This document shows positions 27,443 to 35,966 of a stretch of 64,000 nucleotides of DNA, piece by piece. Every line of letters begins with the position of its first letter. Positions within the stretch are counted from its first letter, which is position 1. The notes beneath the pieces were generated by a model. That model did no database searches and was not told where the DNA came from. It was given only the letters and a program-made list of their open reading frames with translations. Source of the DNA: Prevotella sp. (GTDB lineage: Bacteria; Bacteroidota; Bacteroidia; Bacteroidales; Bacteroidaceae); assembly GCA_017445845.1 (NCBI GenBank), contig JAFSRY010000004.1, positions 1 to 64,000 on the forward strand. Reading direction: 5' to 3'. The translations under genes and the position numbers were made by a program.

Positions 27443-27724
27443 ATGGATAGACTTGAAAAATTCGAGCGCGTTGAGTTTGTTCACACGATGCCATCCAATA
27501 AGGAATACGGCGTACTTTATGTGAGCGAGTATTTCGGCTTGGTCATCTGTCTTTGTCCTGACGGATGCGGAGAGGAAGCCGTAATGCCTATCAAGCCGCA
27601 CAACTCTAACGGATGGGATTATGAAGAGCATGACGGATTGGTGACGCTTTCCCCGTCCATCGCCAACGACTGCCCTTATCAGGCGCATTTCTACATTCGT
27701 GAAAACAAAATCATTTGGGTATGA
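27443..27724 (+). CDS. Small phage protein in lysis cassette
   Basis: 93 aa, starting 3 bp after the endolysin stop and overlapping the next gene as ATGA. It has a cysteine pair region (LVICLCPDGCGEE) and no membrane segment. No known family recognised. Confidence 0.55.
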   Translation: MDRLEKFERVEFVHTMPSNKEYGVLYVSEYFGLVICLCPDGCGEEAVMPIKPHNSNGWDYEEHDGLVTLSPSIANDCPYQAHFYIRENKIIWV

Positions 27725-28278
27725 AAAAGACAACTTTGACATATATCGTGCTTGGCCTCTTAATCGTGCTTGGGATATCCTTGTTTTGGAACTACAAGCA
27801 ATATCGGGATTTGCAGGAGCAGCTGACGAAGATTGAAGAAAAGATTGTGGTGAAGTACGTCGAGAAAAAAGATTCAATGCCGGTTGCAAAAGAGGAAAAA
27901 GTTGTAGGCAAGATAAAGATTCCCGTACGTCCTAAAAACATGGAATTTTGTTCCGATTCATTGGATTTTTGTTCCAATAATGCAGGATTTTGTTCCGATT
28001 CGCTGCAAAGCTGTCCTGATTCAATAGAAGTGGATAGGGTTCAGAAAGTCTATTCTGATTCTGCTTATATCGCATATGTAAGCGGCTACGACCCGAGGCT
28101 TGATAGTATCATTGTCCGTCAGAAAATCATTGAGCATAGCATTGTAGAGACCAGGACTGTGCCAACGAAAAAGTTCCGACGATGGAATATAGGTTTGAAT
28201 GTTGGCTATGGCTATGGCTTCAAGTCGAAAGAATTTGAGCCTTTTGTCGGAGTTGGCGTTACCATCGGTTTATTCTGA
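27721..28278 (+). CDS. Membrane-anchored lysis protein, spanin-like (DUF6808-like)
   Basis: 185 aa from ATG 27721. An N-terminal membrane anchor (TYIVLGLLIVLGISLFW) is followed by a periplasmic coiled coil. A Cys-rich stretch (residues ~78-102) repeats FCSDSL twice with FCSNNA and SCPDS between and after. The C-terminus ends in a beta-rich GLNVGYGYGF...VGVTIGLF segment like an outer-membrane strand. One anchor, a coiled coil and an outer-membrane-like end suit a spanin that fuses the two membranes. The position as the last gene of the lysis block agrees. The spanin role is an inference. Confidence 0.55.
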   Translation: MKKTTLTYIVLGLLIVLGISLFWNYKQYRDLQEQLTKIEEKIVVKYVEKKDSMPVAKEEKVVGKIKIPVRPKNMEFCSDSLDFCSNNAGFCSDSLQSCPDSIEVDRVQKVYSDSAYIAYVSGYDPRLDSIIVRQKIIEHSIVETRTVPTKKFRRWNIGLNVGYGYGFKSKEFEPFVGVGVTIGLF

Positions 28279-28301
28279 TTTCTGCCATTGAAGAAAAAAA
28301 C

Positions 28302-28331
28302 AAAGGGGAGCGACAATTGCCATTCCCCTTT
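28302..28331. terminator. Bidirectional terminator between late and early phage operons
   Basis: AAAGGGGA (28302-28309) pairs with TCCCCTTT (28324-28331) around a 14-nt loop, with A-rich sequence before and T-rich sequence after. It lies 24 bp after the last late gene and before the end of the convergent early operon. Confidence 0.8.
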
Positions 28332-28387
28332 ATTTATGGTCATTTCACAACGATTGGCGGCACCTTGCCTTTGCCGGTTCTTTCCTT

Positions 28388-28684
28388 TTATTTCCTGATT
28401 TCTTTTTCTTCGCTTTTATTTTCTGTCGTCAGTTCGGAGAAAGAACGCTTCCATACTGGAGCAACCAAATCCATGACTTGCTGACGCTGGGAAGATGTGA
28501 GACTGCTCTCGCGAGTAAGGATCTTCAAAAACTCATCTTTCAGCTTCTCGACGCTCAATAACCCTTTTTCTTTGAGCGCATCGATGGGAGAGCGTCTTGA
28601 CTTGATATTCGCCAGAGCATTTTTCACTTCTGCCCTTAAAAGCTCTTTGAATCGCTCGGATTCCAATATTTCTTTTGTCGTCAT
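28388..28684 (-). CDS. Small phage protein, last gene of the early operon
   Basis: 98 aa, using ATG at 28684 (MTTKEILESERFKELL). It is helical and highly charged, with a SSLTSSQRQQVMDL segment. No family recognised. It is separated from the next upstream gene by a 120-bp gap that holds a 13-bp inverted repeat. Confidence 0.5.
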   Translation of the reverse strand: MTTKEILESERFKELLRAEVKNALANIKSRRSPIDALKEKGLLSVEKLKDEFLKILTRESSLTSSQRQQVMDLVAPVWKRSFSELTTENKSEEKEIRK

Positions 28685-28722
28685 AATGTATAAAGTTTGA
28701 AATTTGCGCATTTCCTTTGAGC

Positions 28723-28783
28723 TTCCCGCGATTTTATCGCATTGCTTGATAGTTATTCACCCGAAGCCGAAAAATCGCGGGAA
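28723..28783. repeat. 13-bp perfect inverted repeat in intergenic gap
   Basis: TTCCCGCGATTTT (28723-28735) and AAAATCGCGGGAA (28771-28783) flank a 35-nt loop. The right side continues as AAATCGCTCGAAATCG, so AAATCG recurs three times at about 10-bp spacing. It could be a protein-binding site, a processing hairpin, or an attenuator before the last early gene. Confidence 0.6.
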
Positions 28784-28804
28784 ATCGCTCGAAATCGAAT
28801 TATC

Positions 28805-29026
28805 CTATAAATCCCTTATCTCATTCTTGATGGCATTGAGGCAACCATTGGCTTTATAGAGCATGTCATAATAGAAACGCGAGTGCGGCAGTTCGGCGCA
28901 TTGATGGCCGTCCTTGCTCTCGACCACGATTCTGCAATCATTTCTTTTCAACAGCGAAATGGCTGCTTCCATCTGCTTCAGCTCTACATTGAGTTCCGTA
29001 GCGCGTTGTAAGTTCTCTATCTTCAT
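28805..29026 (-). CDS. Small helical phage protein (paralogue of next gene)
   Basis: 73 aa from ATG 29026. It begins MKIENLQRATELNVELKQME and is predicted helical. The upstream neighbour begins MKLENLKKAEELADKLRKMK, so the two are tandem paralogues. No function recognised. Confidence 0.5.
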   Translation of the reverse strand: MKIENLQRATELNVELKQMEAAISLLKRNDCRIVVESKDGHQCAELPHSRFYYDMLYKANGCLNAIKNEIRDL

Positions 29027-29035
29027 AGTCAATGC

Positions 29036-29251
29036 TTAAAGGGATTCTACTTCTTTTTTAATTTCGGACATACGGTTGAGTATGCTTTGTCGCAATGCTT
29101 CTTTCACGGCATGGTCAGGAATTGCTTCCCAAATATCAGCCGAACCGTAGACTTTCACCGTGCCGCCACCTTGTAGGAGGTCGTGGCATCTTTTCATTTT
29201 TCTCAGCTTATCGGCCAATTCTTCGGCCTTTTTCAGATTTTCTAATTTCAT
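29036..29251 (-). CDS. Small helical phage protein (paralogue of previous gene)
   Basis: 71 aa from ATG 29251 (a TTG at 29257 is less likely). Shares the MK(I/L)ENL...A.EL...L..M pattern with the adjacent gene and lies 9 bp from the radical SAM gene stop. Function unknown. Confidence 0.5.
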   Translation of the reverse strand: MKLENLKKAEELADKLRKMKRCHDLLQGGGTVKVYGSADIWEAIPDHAVKEALRQSILNRMSEIKKEVESL

Positions 29252-29260
29252 TGCCAATTA

Positions 29261-30100
29261 TTATTTGTTTGTGAATAAATTATAGTCAGGGCCTACTGAT
29301 ATACAGCCGATGATAGGGTGCTGCAATCTTTCGCGCAAACTTTTCTTGATATAGATATTCGTTCCCATCGTATCATGGAGAGTGGCCAGCTCCTTAATGA
29401 GCAAGAGTAAATCTTCATCCTGATAATAATCTTTCTTCACTCCTGACCTCAATCCTACCTTATAGAGGTCGCAGAACTTGACGGTCTGCTTAATCATATC
29501 AAGGCTGCTCGGCACGTCGATGATAGGCTCAATGCTCGCAAAAGTCTTGAAGCCCATTTCATGCAGCTCTTTCATGGCCGCGATACGGTCAGCATTGTAA
29601 GATGCGAACTGCTCCATTTCATCATGGCCGGTGAGTGTGAATCCGAAAGCCACCAAATCCTTGCGGAAGTCGTGGACTTTGAGCCATGACATGAATACTT
29701 CATCATGCACAAAGTCGGCATTCTTGGTGAGCAACTTCACCGGCACGCCGTTCCTATTGGCCGTGACTACACATCGTTTTGTCAAGTCTCGCGTCTCTGA
29801 AATGAGCGGGTCTGTGCTGAACGAAAAGAATATACCCACCTTCTGCAAGTATGAAAGGTGCTTTTCCAGTTCTTTGGTGAACACCACTCCGGCATCGATA
29901 TCATCCTTGAAACATGATTTGAGCTTGATTTCAGTACCTCCCATTGCATGAGATAGAACGCCGCGCTTCAGATAGCAATAGAAGCAGTCATGCTTGCAGC
30001 CGGTATAGAGATTGCAGCCAACTGGCGCATATTCACGGGCGGCTCCCTTTGGGGTATAGAGAGCCTTCCCGTTGATTATTATTTCCTTTGTCATAGTCAT
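29261..30100 (-). CDS. Radical SAM protein (spore-photoproduct-lyase-like family)
   Basis: 279 aa from ATG 30100, chosen because it overlaps the upstream stop as ATGA and has AAAGGG just before it. Cys35, Cys39 and Cys42 in GCKHDCFYCYLK form the CxxxCxxC cluster-binding motif, followed by TIM-barrel features (FSFSTDPLI, ASIEPIIDVP) common in SPL-like radical SAM proteins. These enzymes use S-adenosylmethionine and a 4Fe-4S cluster to start radical chemistry. Coupled translation with the TIM-barrel gene upstream suggests they act together. Substrate unknown; DNA-base or nucleotide chemistry is possible. Confidence 0.82.
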   Translation of the reverse strand: MTMTKEIIINGKALYTPKGAAREYAPVGCNLYTGCKHDCFYCYLKRGVLSHAMGGTEIKLKSCFKDDIDAGVVFTKELEKHLSYLQKVGIFFSFSTDPLISETRDLTKRCVVTANRNGVPVKLLTKNADFVHDEVFMSWLKVHDFRKDLVAFGFTLTGHDEMEQFASYNADRIAAMKELHEMGFKTFASIEPIIDVPSSLDMIKQTVKFCDLYKVGLRSGVKKDYYQDEDLLLLIKELATLHDTMGTNIYIKKSLRERLQHPIIGCISVGPDYNLFTNK

Positions 30101-30810
30101 CCCTTTTTGCATGGTGTATAATATGTTAGCATGGCCTGACAGATGGAAAGAACGCGCTCCACCTTATCCAAGTCGAGCCATTCATCTTCCGTGCGAACCA
30201 ATGTCTCCATGTCAATCCAAAATACATCGTCGCTCTCATGCTCCAGCAAGGTGCGGAGCTTGGATGCTACATTGTCGGGGGAAATACCACCGGCATAGCC
30301 GACATGAACGCCAGGATGGGTGACGATTTCGATGGGAGTATCAATGCCGCGACCTGCAGAAGCATCGAGCAGATAAGATGCGTGCTGTGGCAATTTTTCT
30401 TTCAGGAACTGCTTAAATGTGTCGGGGGTATGCATCTGAATGATTACTTCCTCGATATTGAAGCAAGGCTTAACCCTGCGTAAGGTATTAAACATTCCTG
30501 AGGCCCTGAGATTGAGCTGGCAACGCTTGAAGATGCTCATGGCATCGTCAACGTTCGGTATTCTCGAAATATCGCCACAAGCGACATCTTTGGCCATCTG
30601 TCCGCAGAAATGAGCGGAGAGATTCAGATTGGAACCTCTGAGGGCTGGAAGAATCTGTGTAGGATTCGGGAAACGATGGCCGTTCTGTGACCAGTCATAA
30701 GACATGAGCACTCCAAACTCGGCAAAAGGGTATTTCTTACCGATTTCTTTCAGGCGGGCAAGATCCGTTCTTGCATCAATGCCGGTGATTGTTACATACT
30801 TTAGTTTCAT
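30097..30810 (-). CDS. TIM-barrel protein resembling phosphoribosylanthranilate isomerase
   Basis: 237 aa. The start KLKYVTITGIDARTDLARL and the later YAGGISPDNVASKL resemble beta-strand 1 and the phosphate-binding loop of TrpF-type TIM barrels; LDASAGRGIDTP resembles the DxxxGGxG strand. A phage has no obvious need for tryptophan synthesis, so the fold is probably used on another phosphosugar or nucleotide. Its stop overlaps the radical SAM start, so the two are likely co-translated. Fold assignment is moderate; activity is not claimed. Confidence 0.55.
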   Translation of the reverse strand: MKLKYVTITGIDARTDLARLKEIGKKYPFAEFGVLMSYDWSQNGHRFPNPTQILPALRGSNLNLSAHFCGQMAKDVACGDISRIPNVDDAMSIFKRCQLNLRASGMFNTLRRVKPCFNIEEVIIQMHTPDTFKQFLKEKLPQHASYLLDASAGRGIDTPIEIVTHPGVHVGYAGGISPDNVASKLRTLLEHESDDVFWIDMETLVRTEDEWLDLDKVERVLSICQAMLTYYTPCKKG

Positions 30811-30842
30811 AACTTCTTTGATTTAGTGGATTAAAAATATTG

Positions 30843-31436
30843 TTATTTATTCTCTTTTTCTTCAATGATGAAGAATCGCCCCCAGCAGCGGACATAGAGG
30901 TAGTTATAGACTTCGTTCAGTTCATAGCGAAGCCGCTTGACTTCATCCCATATATAGCGGAAGCGGTCGCGGACGTGCCACCGCCAAATTTCCCAATTTA
31001 CCTTTGAACGATGAAGCAGATATTTCCTGGCGGTTTCTTCGTCAGGGGCGAAAGTATTCTCATACATCAGTTTTCCGCTTGTGGTCACATTGGGATAGCC
31101 ATATTCTTCGCACCGCATCTTGACAATATGGCGATAGTCCTCAATGCAATATGCCGGATAAAGTTGCCCGAATCTATCAGGTTCATCAATGAGCCGTTTC
31201 AAAGTGCCATTCTTTTCATCTTCATCCAACCTTGGCTGCAACTCATTCAGCAAGCCATTGACATGGCCGTCGCCATAACGTTTCAGGATTTTGGCATCCG
31301 AAATACGAATAACAATAATGTCGCTGATATACGGCGAGCCTATCAAGATACAAGGCGTATTGCCGTATTTCTCATGGGTATCTATCTGCACAATGTGCTT
31401 GATACCATAATGCTCTTTTACATTCTTCCAGCTCAT
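30843..31436 (-). CDS. Phage protein of unknown function
   Basis: 197 aa, soluble, with a C-terminal helical region rich in W, R and Y (RSKVNWEIWRWHVRDRFRYIW). It lies 4 bp downstream of the 174-aa early gene. No family recognised. Confidence 0.55.
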   Translation of the reverse strand: MSWKNVKEHYGIKHIVQIDTHEKYGNTPCILIGSPYISDIIVIRISDAKILKRYGDGHVNGLLNELQPRLDEDEKNGTLKRLIDEPDRFGQLYPAYCIEDYRHIVKMRCEEYGYPNVTTSGKLMYENTFAPDEETARKYLLHRSKVNWEIWRWHVRDRFRYIWDEVKRLRYELNEVYNYLYVRCWGRFFIIEEKENK

Positions 31437-31440
31437 GTTC

Positions 31441-31965
31441 TCAAAATTTGATGGTTCGTAATATATTCAAAAGTCTCTCTAATTCAAAATTCCGATAAGC
31501 GGTCATGGCATATGTGCGAGGGTTGCGATGATTATAACCGAATTTCTCGATATATTCCTTGCAAGCGCGTTTCGTAAGGAATGCGCCAGCATCACGGCAA
31601 ATCTTATCCTTTATCTCTACCCAATAAGGTTTGCCAATAATATTTCTTTCATTCCAATTCTTGTTGACGAAATCCATCACTTCGTCCAAATCATTTTTAT
31701 CAACGGCATTCCACTCGCTTTTGAGCGACAGACTGAAAAACTCGCTATCATCGTTTATTTCGCCCACCAACTCTTCGAGACTATATGCGCCATCGTCATG
31801 TGGTATTCTTGCTTCACCTTCGCCCTCGAAAGTTAACGCTTCGTAATCCTCCAATACTCCCCAGTACACCGGCTGGGCATTGCCATCGGATGGCTGGGTA
31901 TTCAGTTCATTTTGCAGTTCTTTCAGGAACTCGTAATCTTCCTGAGGGATTTCAATCTGTTTCAT
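31441..31965 (-). CDS. Phage protein of unknown function
   Basis: 174 aa, acidic N-terminal two thirds and a basic C-terminus (NHRNPRTYAMTAYRNFELERLL). Located 10 bp after a small zinc-ribbon-like gene. No known domain recognised. Confidence 0.55.
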   Translation of the reverse strand: MKQIEIPQEDYEFLKELQNELNTQPSDGNAQPVYWGVLEDYEALTFEGEGEARIPHDDGAYSLEELVGEINDDSEFFSLSLKSEWNAVDKNDLDEVMDFVNKNWNERNIIGKPYWVEIKDKICRDAGAFLTKRACKEYIEKFGYNHRNPRTYAMTAYRNFELERLLNILRTIKF

Positions 31966-31975
31966 ACTCTTAAAA

Positions 31976-32194
31976 TTACTTCCTATTCAGATAAATCATT
32001 TCGTGAATTTCCAGCGGCCCTCTCCGTGGGTCAAATCCACCGATTTGGCAGATATGACCCTGAGAGAAGCGTTCGTGACATTTATCGCATATCGAGATAA
32101 GAGGATTCCGCGGCTGATGGTCGCTCATAACATAAGCATGAGCACAATCAACGCATTTGCCGTTCTTTTGCTTTGGTGTGACCGTCTTTGCCAT
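31976..32194 (-). CDS. Small zinc-ribbon-like phage protein
   Basis: 72 aa from ATG 32194, overlapping its neighbour's end region by a few bases. Cysteine pairs in GKCVDC and SICDKC, with HERF and HIC nearby, suggest one zinc site. Such small proteins are common beside phage helicases. Function unknown. Confidence 0.55.
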   Translation of the reverse strand: MAKTVTPKQKNGKCVDCAHAYVMSDHQPRNPLISICDKCHERFSQGHICQIGGFDPRRGPLEIHEMIYLNRK

Positions 32195-32196
32195 AA

Positions 32197-35100
32197 TCAA
32201 ATTGCATCCATGAAGTCAAACAATGTTGGCGAGGTCATTTCCATTTCAGCCTCTTTGAGATAGGTCAGGCCGTCACGCCAATAATCATAGTTCAGTTCCG
32301 TACTGAGGCCCTTGCGGCCAAGTTTTACGGCGCAATAAGGAACGGTGCCGATACCGCCGAAGGGGTCAAATACCATATCCCCTTTGTTTGAATATCGGGT
32401 AATCAGCCGCTCGACAATATCCAGCTGCAGTGGACAGTTCTTAACGATACATCCTTCTGCTGTATAGCTGGCATCATCGGCTACCTGAATACTCCAAGTT
32501 TCAGCTTCGCCGCAATCGATGATGTCCGTTACGGGCTTCCATGCTCCATCGTACAAGATTTCGCCATATTTATGGTGACCTTCTCGCCAAGATAATACCC
32601 ATAATTGCAACTGATTTACTTCGCGACCAAGAATGGTATGCTTGCCAGCTTTCTTGCTGGCATAGACCGAAGCGACCGCACCACGAGCGCGTTGTGCTAC
32701 CATTGCCATTCCAAGCATCAATGCTCGAGAAACGGAACATGCCATCGTAGCGTTGCCGACCTTGCAGCCATCGCCCGACAAATATCCGCATAAAAGCGAT
32801 TCTGAGAGCTTTTCATTTAAGCATAAGCCCTCAATGGGAACCTGCTTATTAACGGCTCCATAACCGCAATTATGCAGCATTTGAGCCAGCCTTTCGGGTA
32901 ATTTCTTCAATCCAATTTGCGAGCAGCCGTCGTGAGGATGGATTGCTCCAATCCATTCTGTATTTTCGAGCATTTGAGAAAATTCATCAATCTTATGCTC
33001 TCCAACGGAAATAAAGAACTGCGAACGCTCTTTATGATAATGGCCGTCGGCAAGGTATCTGCCCACCAACCACCATTCAAGGCTTGAAAGTGAAGATTCT
33101 TCGCATTCGGGTAATTTCAGATTCACAAACCCATTTTTCGTATCTTTTGCCTCAATCCATGTCGGCTTTGTAATACGCATATAGTCTTTACGGCGCACCT
33201 TATCGCTCTTGCGACACCAAAGCTTATGGTCAGGTGTAGTAATGAGATTGGCTACTCCCTGCGCTTTTGTCTGAACGACGGGATTCATGCCAGTACAACG
33301 TTTTCCGATAACTGGCTTCCAGTTTCCTTTATGAGTAAGTACCATATCTCCAAGGGCAATATCCTGAATCTCTTTGAATCCATTTCGGGTGAGAATCAGG
33401 CTTCCTTTTGCAAGGCAGATATGATTCTGACGGTTAGCCTGAGACTGGCGCGTGTTGAGCGTCCTCATCCTCGTTATATCATCCCAAATGAAATCCTTGT
33501 GACTCACAGGGTCAACGGCCATGAAGGTTTTTGGGAGTTTCCCTCTTACCTCCAGTTCCTCAGCAAAGGCGACATGCTGCTCATAGTTATAGATATGCTC
33601 CTTGCTGAAATTGCGGAAATAGTTTCTCACACCATCGATACCGAGGTTTCGGCAATCCTCATAAAGCAAAAGGCGGTCACCGCTGGACTTCCAATCGGCG
33701 TGAGCATCAATCTGCCAGCGAGCAAGGCTGTATTCGCTCTTATCCTTTGTCACCGGCTCGTCGGCGTAGGCCCTGCTTGTATCGGTCGGCAGCTTGCGGA
33801 ACAAAAGAATGTACTCAGGGCATCCAACACCCATCTTGGAGCCGTCTTTACACATTTCGGTATAGCCAAGCCGGTAAGTCTGATTATTCTCACGCACTAC
33901 ATCGGTATCGACCGTTATCATGCCAAAGAGAACAAAACCGTGCTTCATATAATGGAATATGCACATGGCGTGGAATGGGTCAAGACTTGGCATTCCTAAC
34001 TTGGTGGCATTGCCGAAAAGGATTCTGTCCTTGCAATGTATGGCGCATACGCGGCCAGGCTTCAGGATTCTCAGCAATTCAGGCGTGAGATAGTCCATCT
34101 GCCTAAAGAACTCGTCATTATCGGCATTGAAGCCGAAATCATTATAGCTGGCGGTATATTCGTAATGATTGGAGAATGGCACCGACGTAACAATGAGATC
34201 AACCGAATTGTCGGCCATATTCTTACACTCCAGCACATTGTCATTATTGATGGCTTGCCACAAGTTCCCTTTTTGTTCCTCTCGCTTGCTGAACATATAG
34301 CGCATGAGCTTGCTCTCAACATCAAGACCGAAAAGGCCATTGTCGCGCACTATAGCGGCCATACGCTCCACCATTTCATTATGCTGCTTCCATTTCTGCA
34401 TGAATGTCTTATATATCTCCTGCTCGCTCTCGGCGTAAATGAGATAGAGGTCAACGGGATATTGCTGCATGAAGCGGTGGATTCGTGCAATAGCCTGAAA
34501 CTTATCGTTGAAGCGATAGTCGATGAACATAATGGCCTTATGGCAATGATATTGGAAGTTCAGGCCCTCACCGAGCATTTCAGGCTTGGCAGCGAGATAT
34601 TTCAAACGACCTTCCTTGAAGTCGAGAATTATCTGGTCGGCTTCATCTTCGTCTTGGGAACCGTAAACAGCCTTGCATCCTGGAATAGCCGCACAAATGG
34701 CCTTGCGTTCATCTTCGAGGTCATGCCAAATAAGAAAGTGGTCGTCTTTATTCTCAGGGCGATTGATAATCTCCACAATGCGGCTCACCTTGTTAGGCAT
34801 ATTGTCGCGTCTCTCTTTCGCTGCTTGCTGCAATCCCAAAGCGGCTTCGCGGAACATTATCTTTTCGCCATCCTGATTATATCCAGCCGATTCGTTGTCT
34901 ACTTCAACCACTTCTTCGTGAGTGTAGAGTGGCGGCAGTTCGTAGCCATCATCGGGATAGCCGAGGTCTGACGGCTTGGTAAGGAATAATGCCCATGTGC
35001 TGACCCAAAGCCAATACTCGCGCTCTTTTCCTGGATATAAGGTCAGATTGTTGGCCTTGGTGGAATCCCTTTGGAAGAATCGCGTCAGGGCCTGACCAGT

Positions 35101-35691
35101 ATCCATCACACCGAGGTACCCGGCATAATGTATAAGTTCCTTATAGCGGTTTGGCGACGGGGTGGCCGTGGCGACAAAGCGATATTTCACATTGGCAAAC
35201 AACGGAAGGAACTCTTGATAAGTCTTGGTGCCGAATCCCCTCAGAACCGATGCTTCGTCAAGTGATGTGGCAATGAAGTAGTCAGGATCTATGCGCACGC
35301 CATCCTCTCCATCACGAACGCGCTCATAGTTCGTTACCATGATTTTTGTCTCACAGGCCCTCACTTCTTCCATATTCCTGACATATTGAATGGTCATATC
35401 AAGATGCTGCTTGGCCTGAGTGACGAACTCCACCACTACGCGTTTCGGGCATACAACGAGAGCGAAAGTGCCGGGATTCTGCTCGGTGATGATTCTCAGG
35501 ATTTCGAGCTGGGTGCAAGTCTTCTGCATACCGAAACTGCTGAATATGGCACGACACCCCCCCCTGACAGCCCAACGCACGGTGTCCTTTACATGGGGAT
35601 ATAACGTCGGGGTGAGCTGGCCCTCGCTGACATCAAAGCCGGTTTGGCTGCTGATGGCCATCTTTGATTTGAGAAAGTCTATATATTCCAT
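32197..35691 (-). CDS. SNF2-like helicase fused to DNA methyltransferase, interrupted by an intein
   Basis: 1164 aa, of which 327 are an intein. The N-terminal half is an SF2/SNF2-type ATPase: FGMQKT at 53-58 in the Walker A place (degenerate GKT), LDEAS as motif II near 143, TATPSPN as motif III, and QAIARIHRFMQ as motif VI. The C-terminal half is a beta-class N6-adenine/N4-cytosine methyltransferase: motif IV as TSVPFSNHYEY, then CPLQLDIVERL and motif I as DPFGGIGTVPY. The intein splits the methyltransferase just before CPLQ. No restriction subunit is nearby, so the protein probably methylates phage DNA while translocating, as protection or regulation. The start at 35691 overlaps the upstream stop. 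Confidence 0.9.
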   Translation of the reverse strand: MEYIDFLKSKMAISSQTGFDVSEGQLTPTLYPHVKDTVRWAVRGGCRAIFSSFGMQKTCTQLEILRIITEQNPGTFALVVCPKRVVVEFVTQAKQHLDMTIQYVRNMEEVRACETKIMVTNYERVRDGEDGVRIDPDYFIATSLDEASVLRGFGTKTYQEFLPLFANVKYRFVATATPSPNRYKELIHYAGYLGVMDTGQALTRFFQRDSTKANNLTLYPGKEREYWLWVSTWALFLTKPSDLGYPDDGYELPPLYTHEEVVEVDNESAGYNQDGEKIMFREAALGLQQAAKERRDNMPNKVSRIVEIINRPENKDDHFLIWHDLEDERKAICAAIPGCKAVYGSQDEDEADQIILDFKEGRLKYLAAKPEMLGEGLNFQYHCHKAIMFIDYRFNDKFQAIARIHRFMQQYPVDLYLIYAESEQEIYKTFMQKWKQHNEMVERMAAIVRDNGLFGLDVESKLMRYMFSKREEQKGNLWQAINNDNVLECKNMADNSVDLIVTSVPFSNHYEYTASYNDFGFNADNDEFFRQMDYLTPELLRILKPGRVCAIHCKDRILFGNATKLGMPSLDPFHAMCIFHYMKHGFVLFGMITVDTDVVRENNQTYRLGYTEMCKDGSKMGVGCPEYILLFRKLPTDTSRAYADEPVTKDKSEYSLARWQIDAHADWKSSGDRLLLYEDCRNLGIDGVRNYFRNFSKEHIYNYEQHVAFAEELEVRGKLPKTFMAVDPVSHKDFIWDDITRMRTLNTRQSQANRQNHICLAKGSLILTRNGFKEIQDIALGDMVLTHKGNWKPVIGKRCTGMNPVVQTKAQGVANLITTPDHKLWCRKSDKVRRKDYMRITKPTWIEAKDTKNGFVNLKLPECEESSLSSLEWWLVGRYLADGHYHKERSQFFISVGEHKIDEFSQMLENTEWIGAIHPHDGCSQIGLKKLPERLAQMLHNCGYGAVNKQVPIEGLCLNEKLSESLLCGYLSGDGCKVGNATMACSVSRALMLGMAMVAQRARGAVASVYASKKAGKHTILGREVNQLQLWVLSWREGHHKYGEILYDGAWKPVTDIIDCGEAETWSIQVADDASYTAEGCIVKNCPLQLDIVERLITRYSNKGDMVFDPFGGIGTVPYCAVKLGRKGLSTELNYDYWRDGLTYLKEAEMEMTSPTLFDFMDAI
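32437..33417 (-). mobile_element. LAGLIDADG-type intein in the methyltransferase domain
   Basis: Residues 759-1085 of the fusion (327 aa). Block A begins with Cys1 in CLAKGSLILTRNGF, followed by block B-like TPDHKLWC. Two dodecapeptide motifs, LVGRYLADGHY and LLCGYLSGDGCK, indicate a LAGLIDADG homing endonuclease. The end is SYTAEGCIVKN followed by Cys+1. Removing it joins NRQNHI to CPLQLDIVERL and restores a continuous methyltransferase motif. The penultimate residue is Lys rather than the usual His. Splicing and endonuclease activity are inferred. Confidence 0.93.
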
Positions 35692-35966
35692 TACTTTTGT
35701 ATTTTGAAGATTTTACGATATTTCTTTAATTCGGTCAGCCATTCTGCCAACTGGAGGTGCTCGCGCCCACAATCGTCACATTGTTTGCCTCTCTCGCGGC
35801 AATGTTTGATTGCTTCGTCAAGCGACATGACTTCCGATTCTTTGGCCTTTGCCCGACGTTCCGCAGTCAGCTTGGCCACACACGGCTTGCACCGATGCTT
35901 GTAGGATTTTGAGCGGTTCTGCTCAGTCAGGGTCATTCCACATATTTCGCATTTCTGATTATCCAT
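35691..35966 (-). CDS. Small zinc-finger-like phage protein
   Basis: 91 aa from ATG 35966, which has AAAGGG upstream. Three CxxC pairs (KCEICG, RCKPC, QCDDCG) suggest one or two zinc sites of HNH or zinc-ribbon type, with basic helical segments between. The stop overlaps the next start as TAATG. Possibly a nucleic-acid-binding protein; not further assigned. Confidence 0.55.
   Translation of the reverse strand: MDNQKCEICGMTLTEQNRSKSYKHRCKPCVAKLTAERRAKAKESEVMSLDEAIKHCRERGKQCDDCGREHLQLAEWLTELKKYRKIFKIQK

Noticed and set aside
30097..30810. True tryptophan-pathway TrpF
   Set aside because: Only fold-level resemblance; there are no other trp genes and the context is phage early genes.
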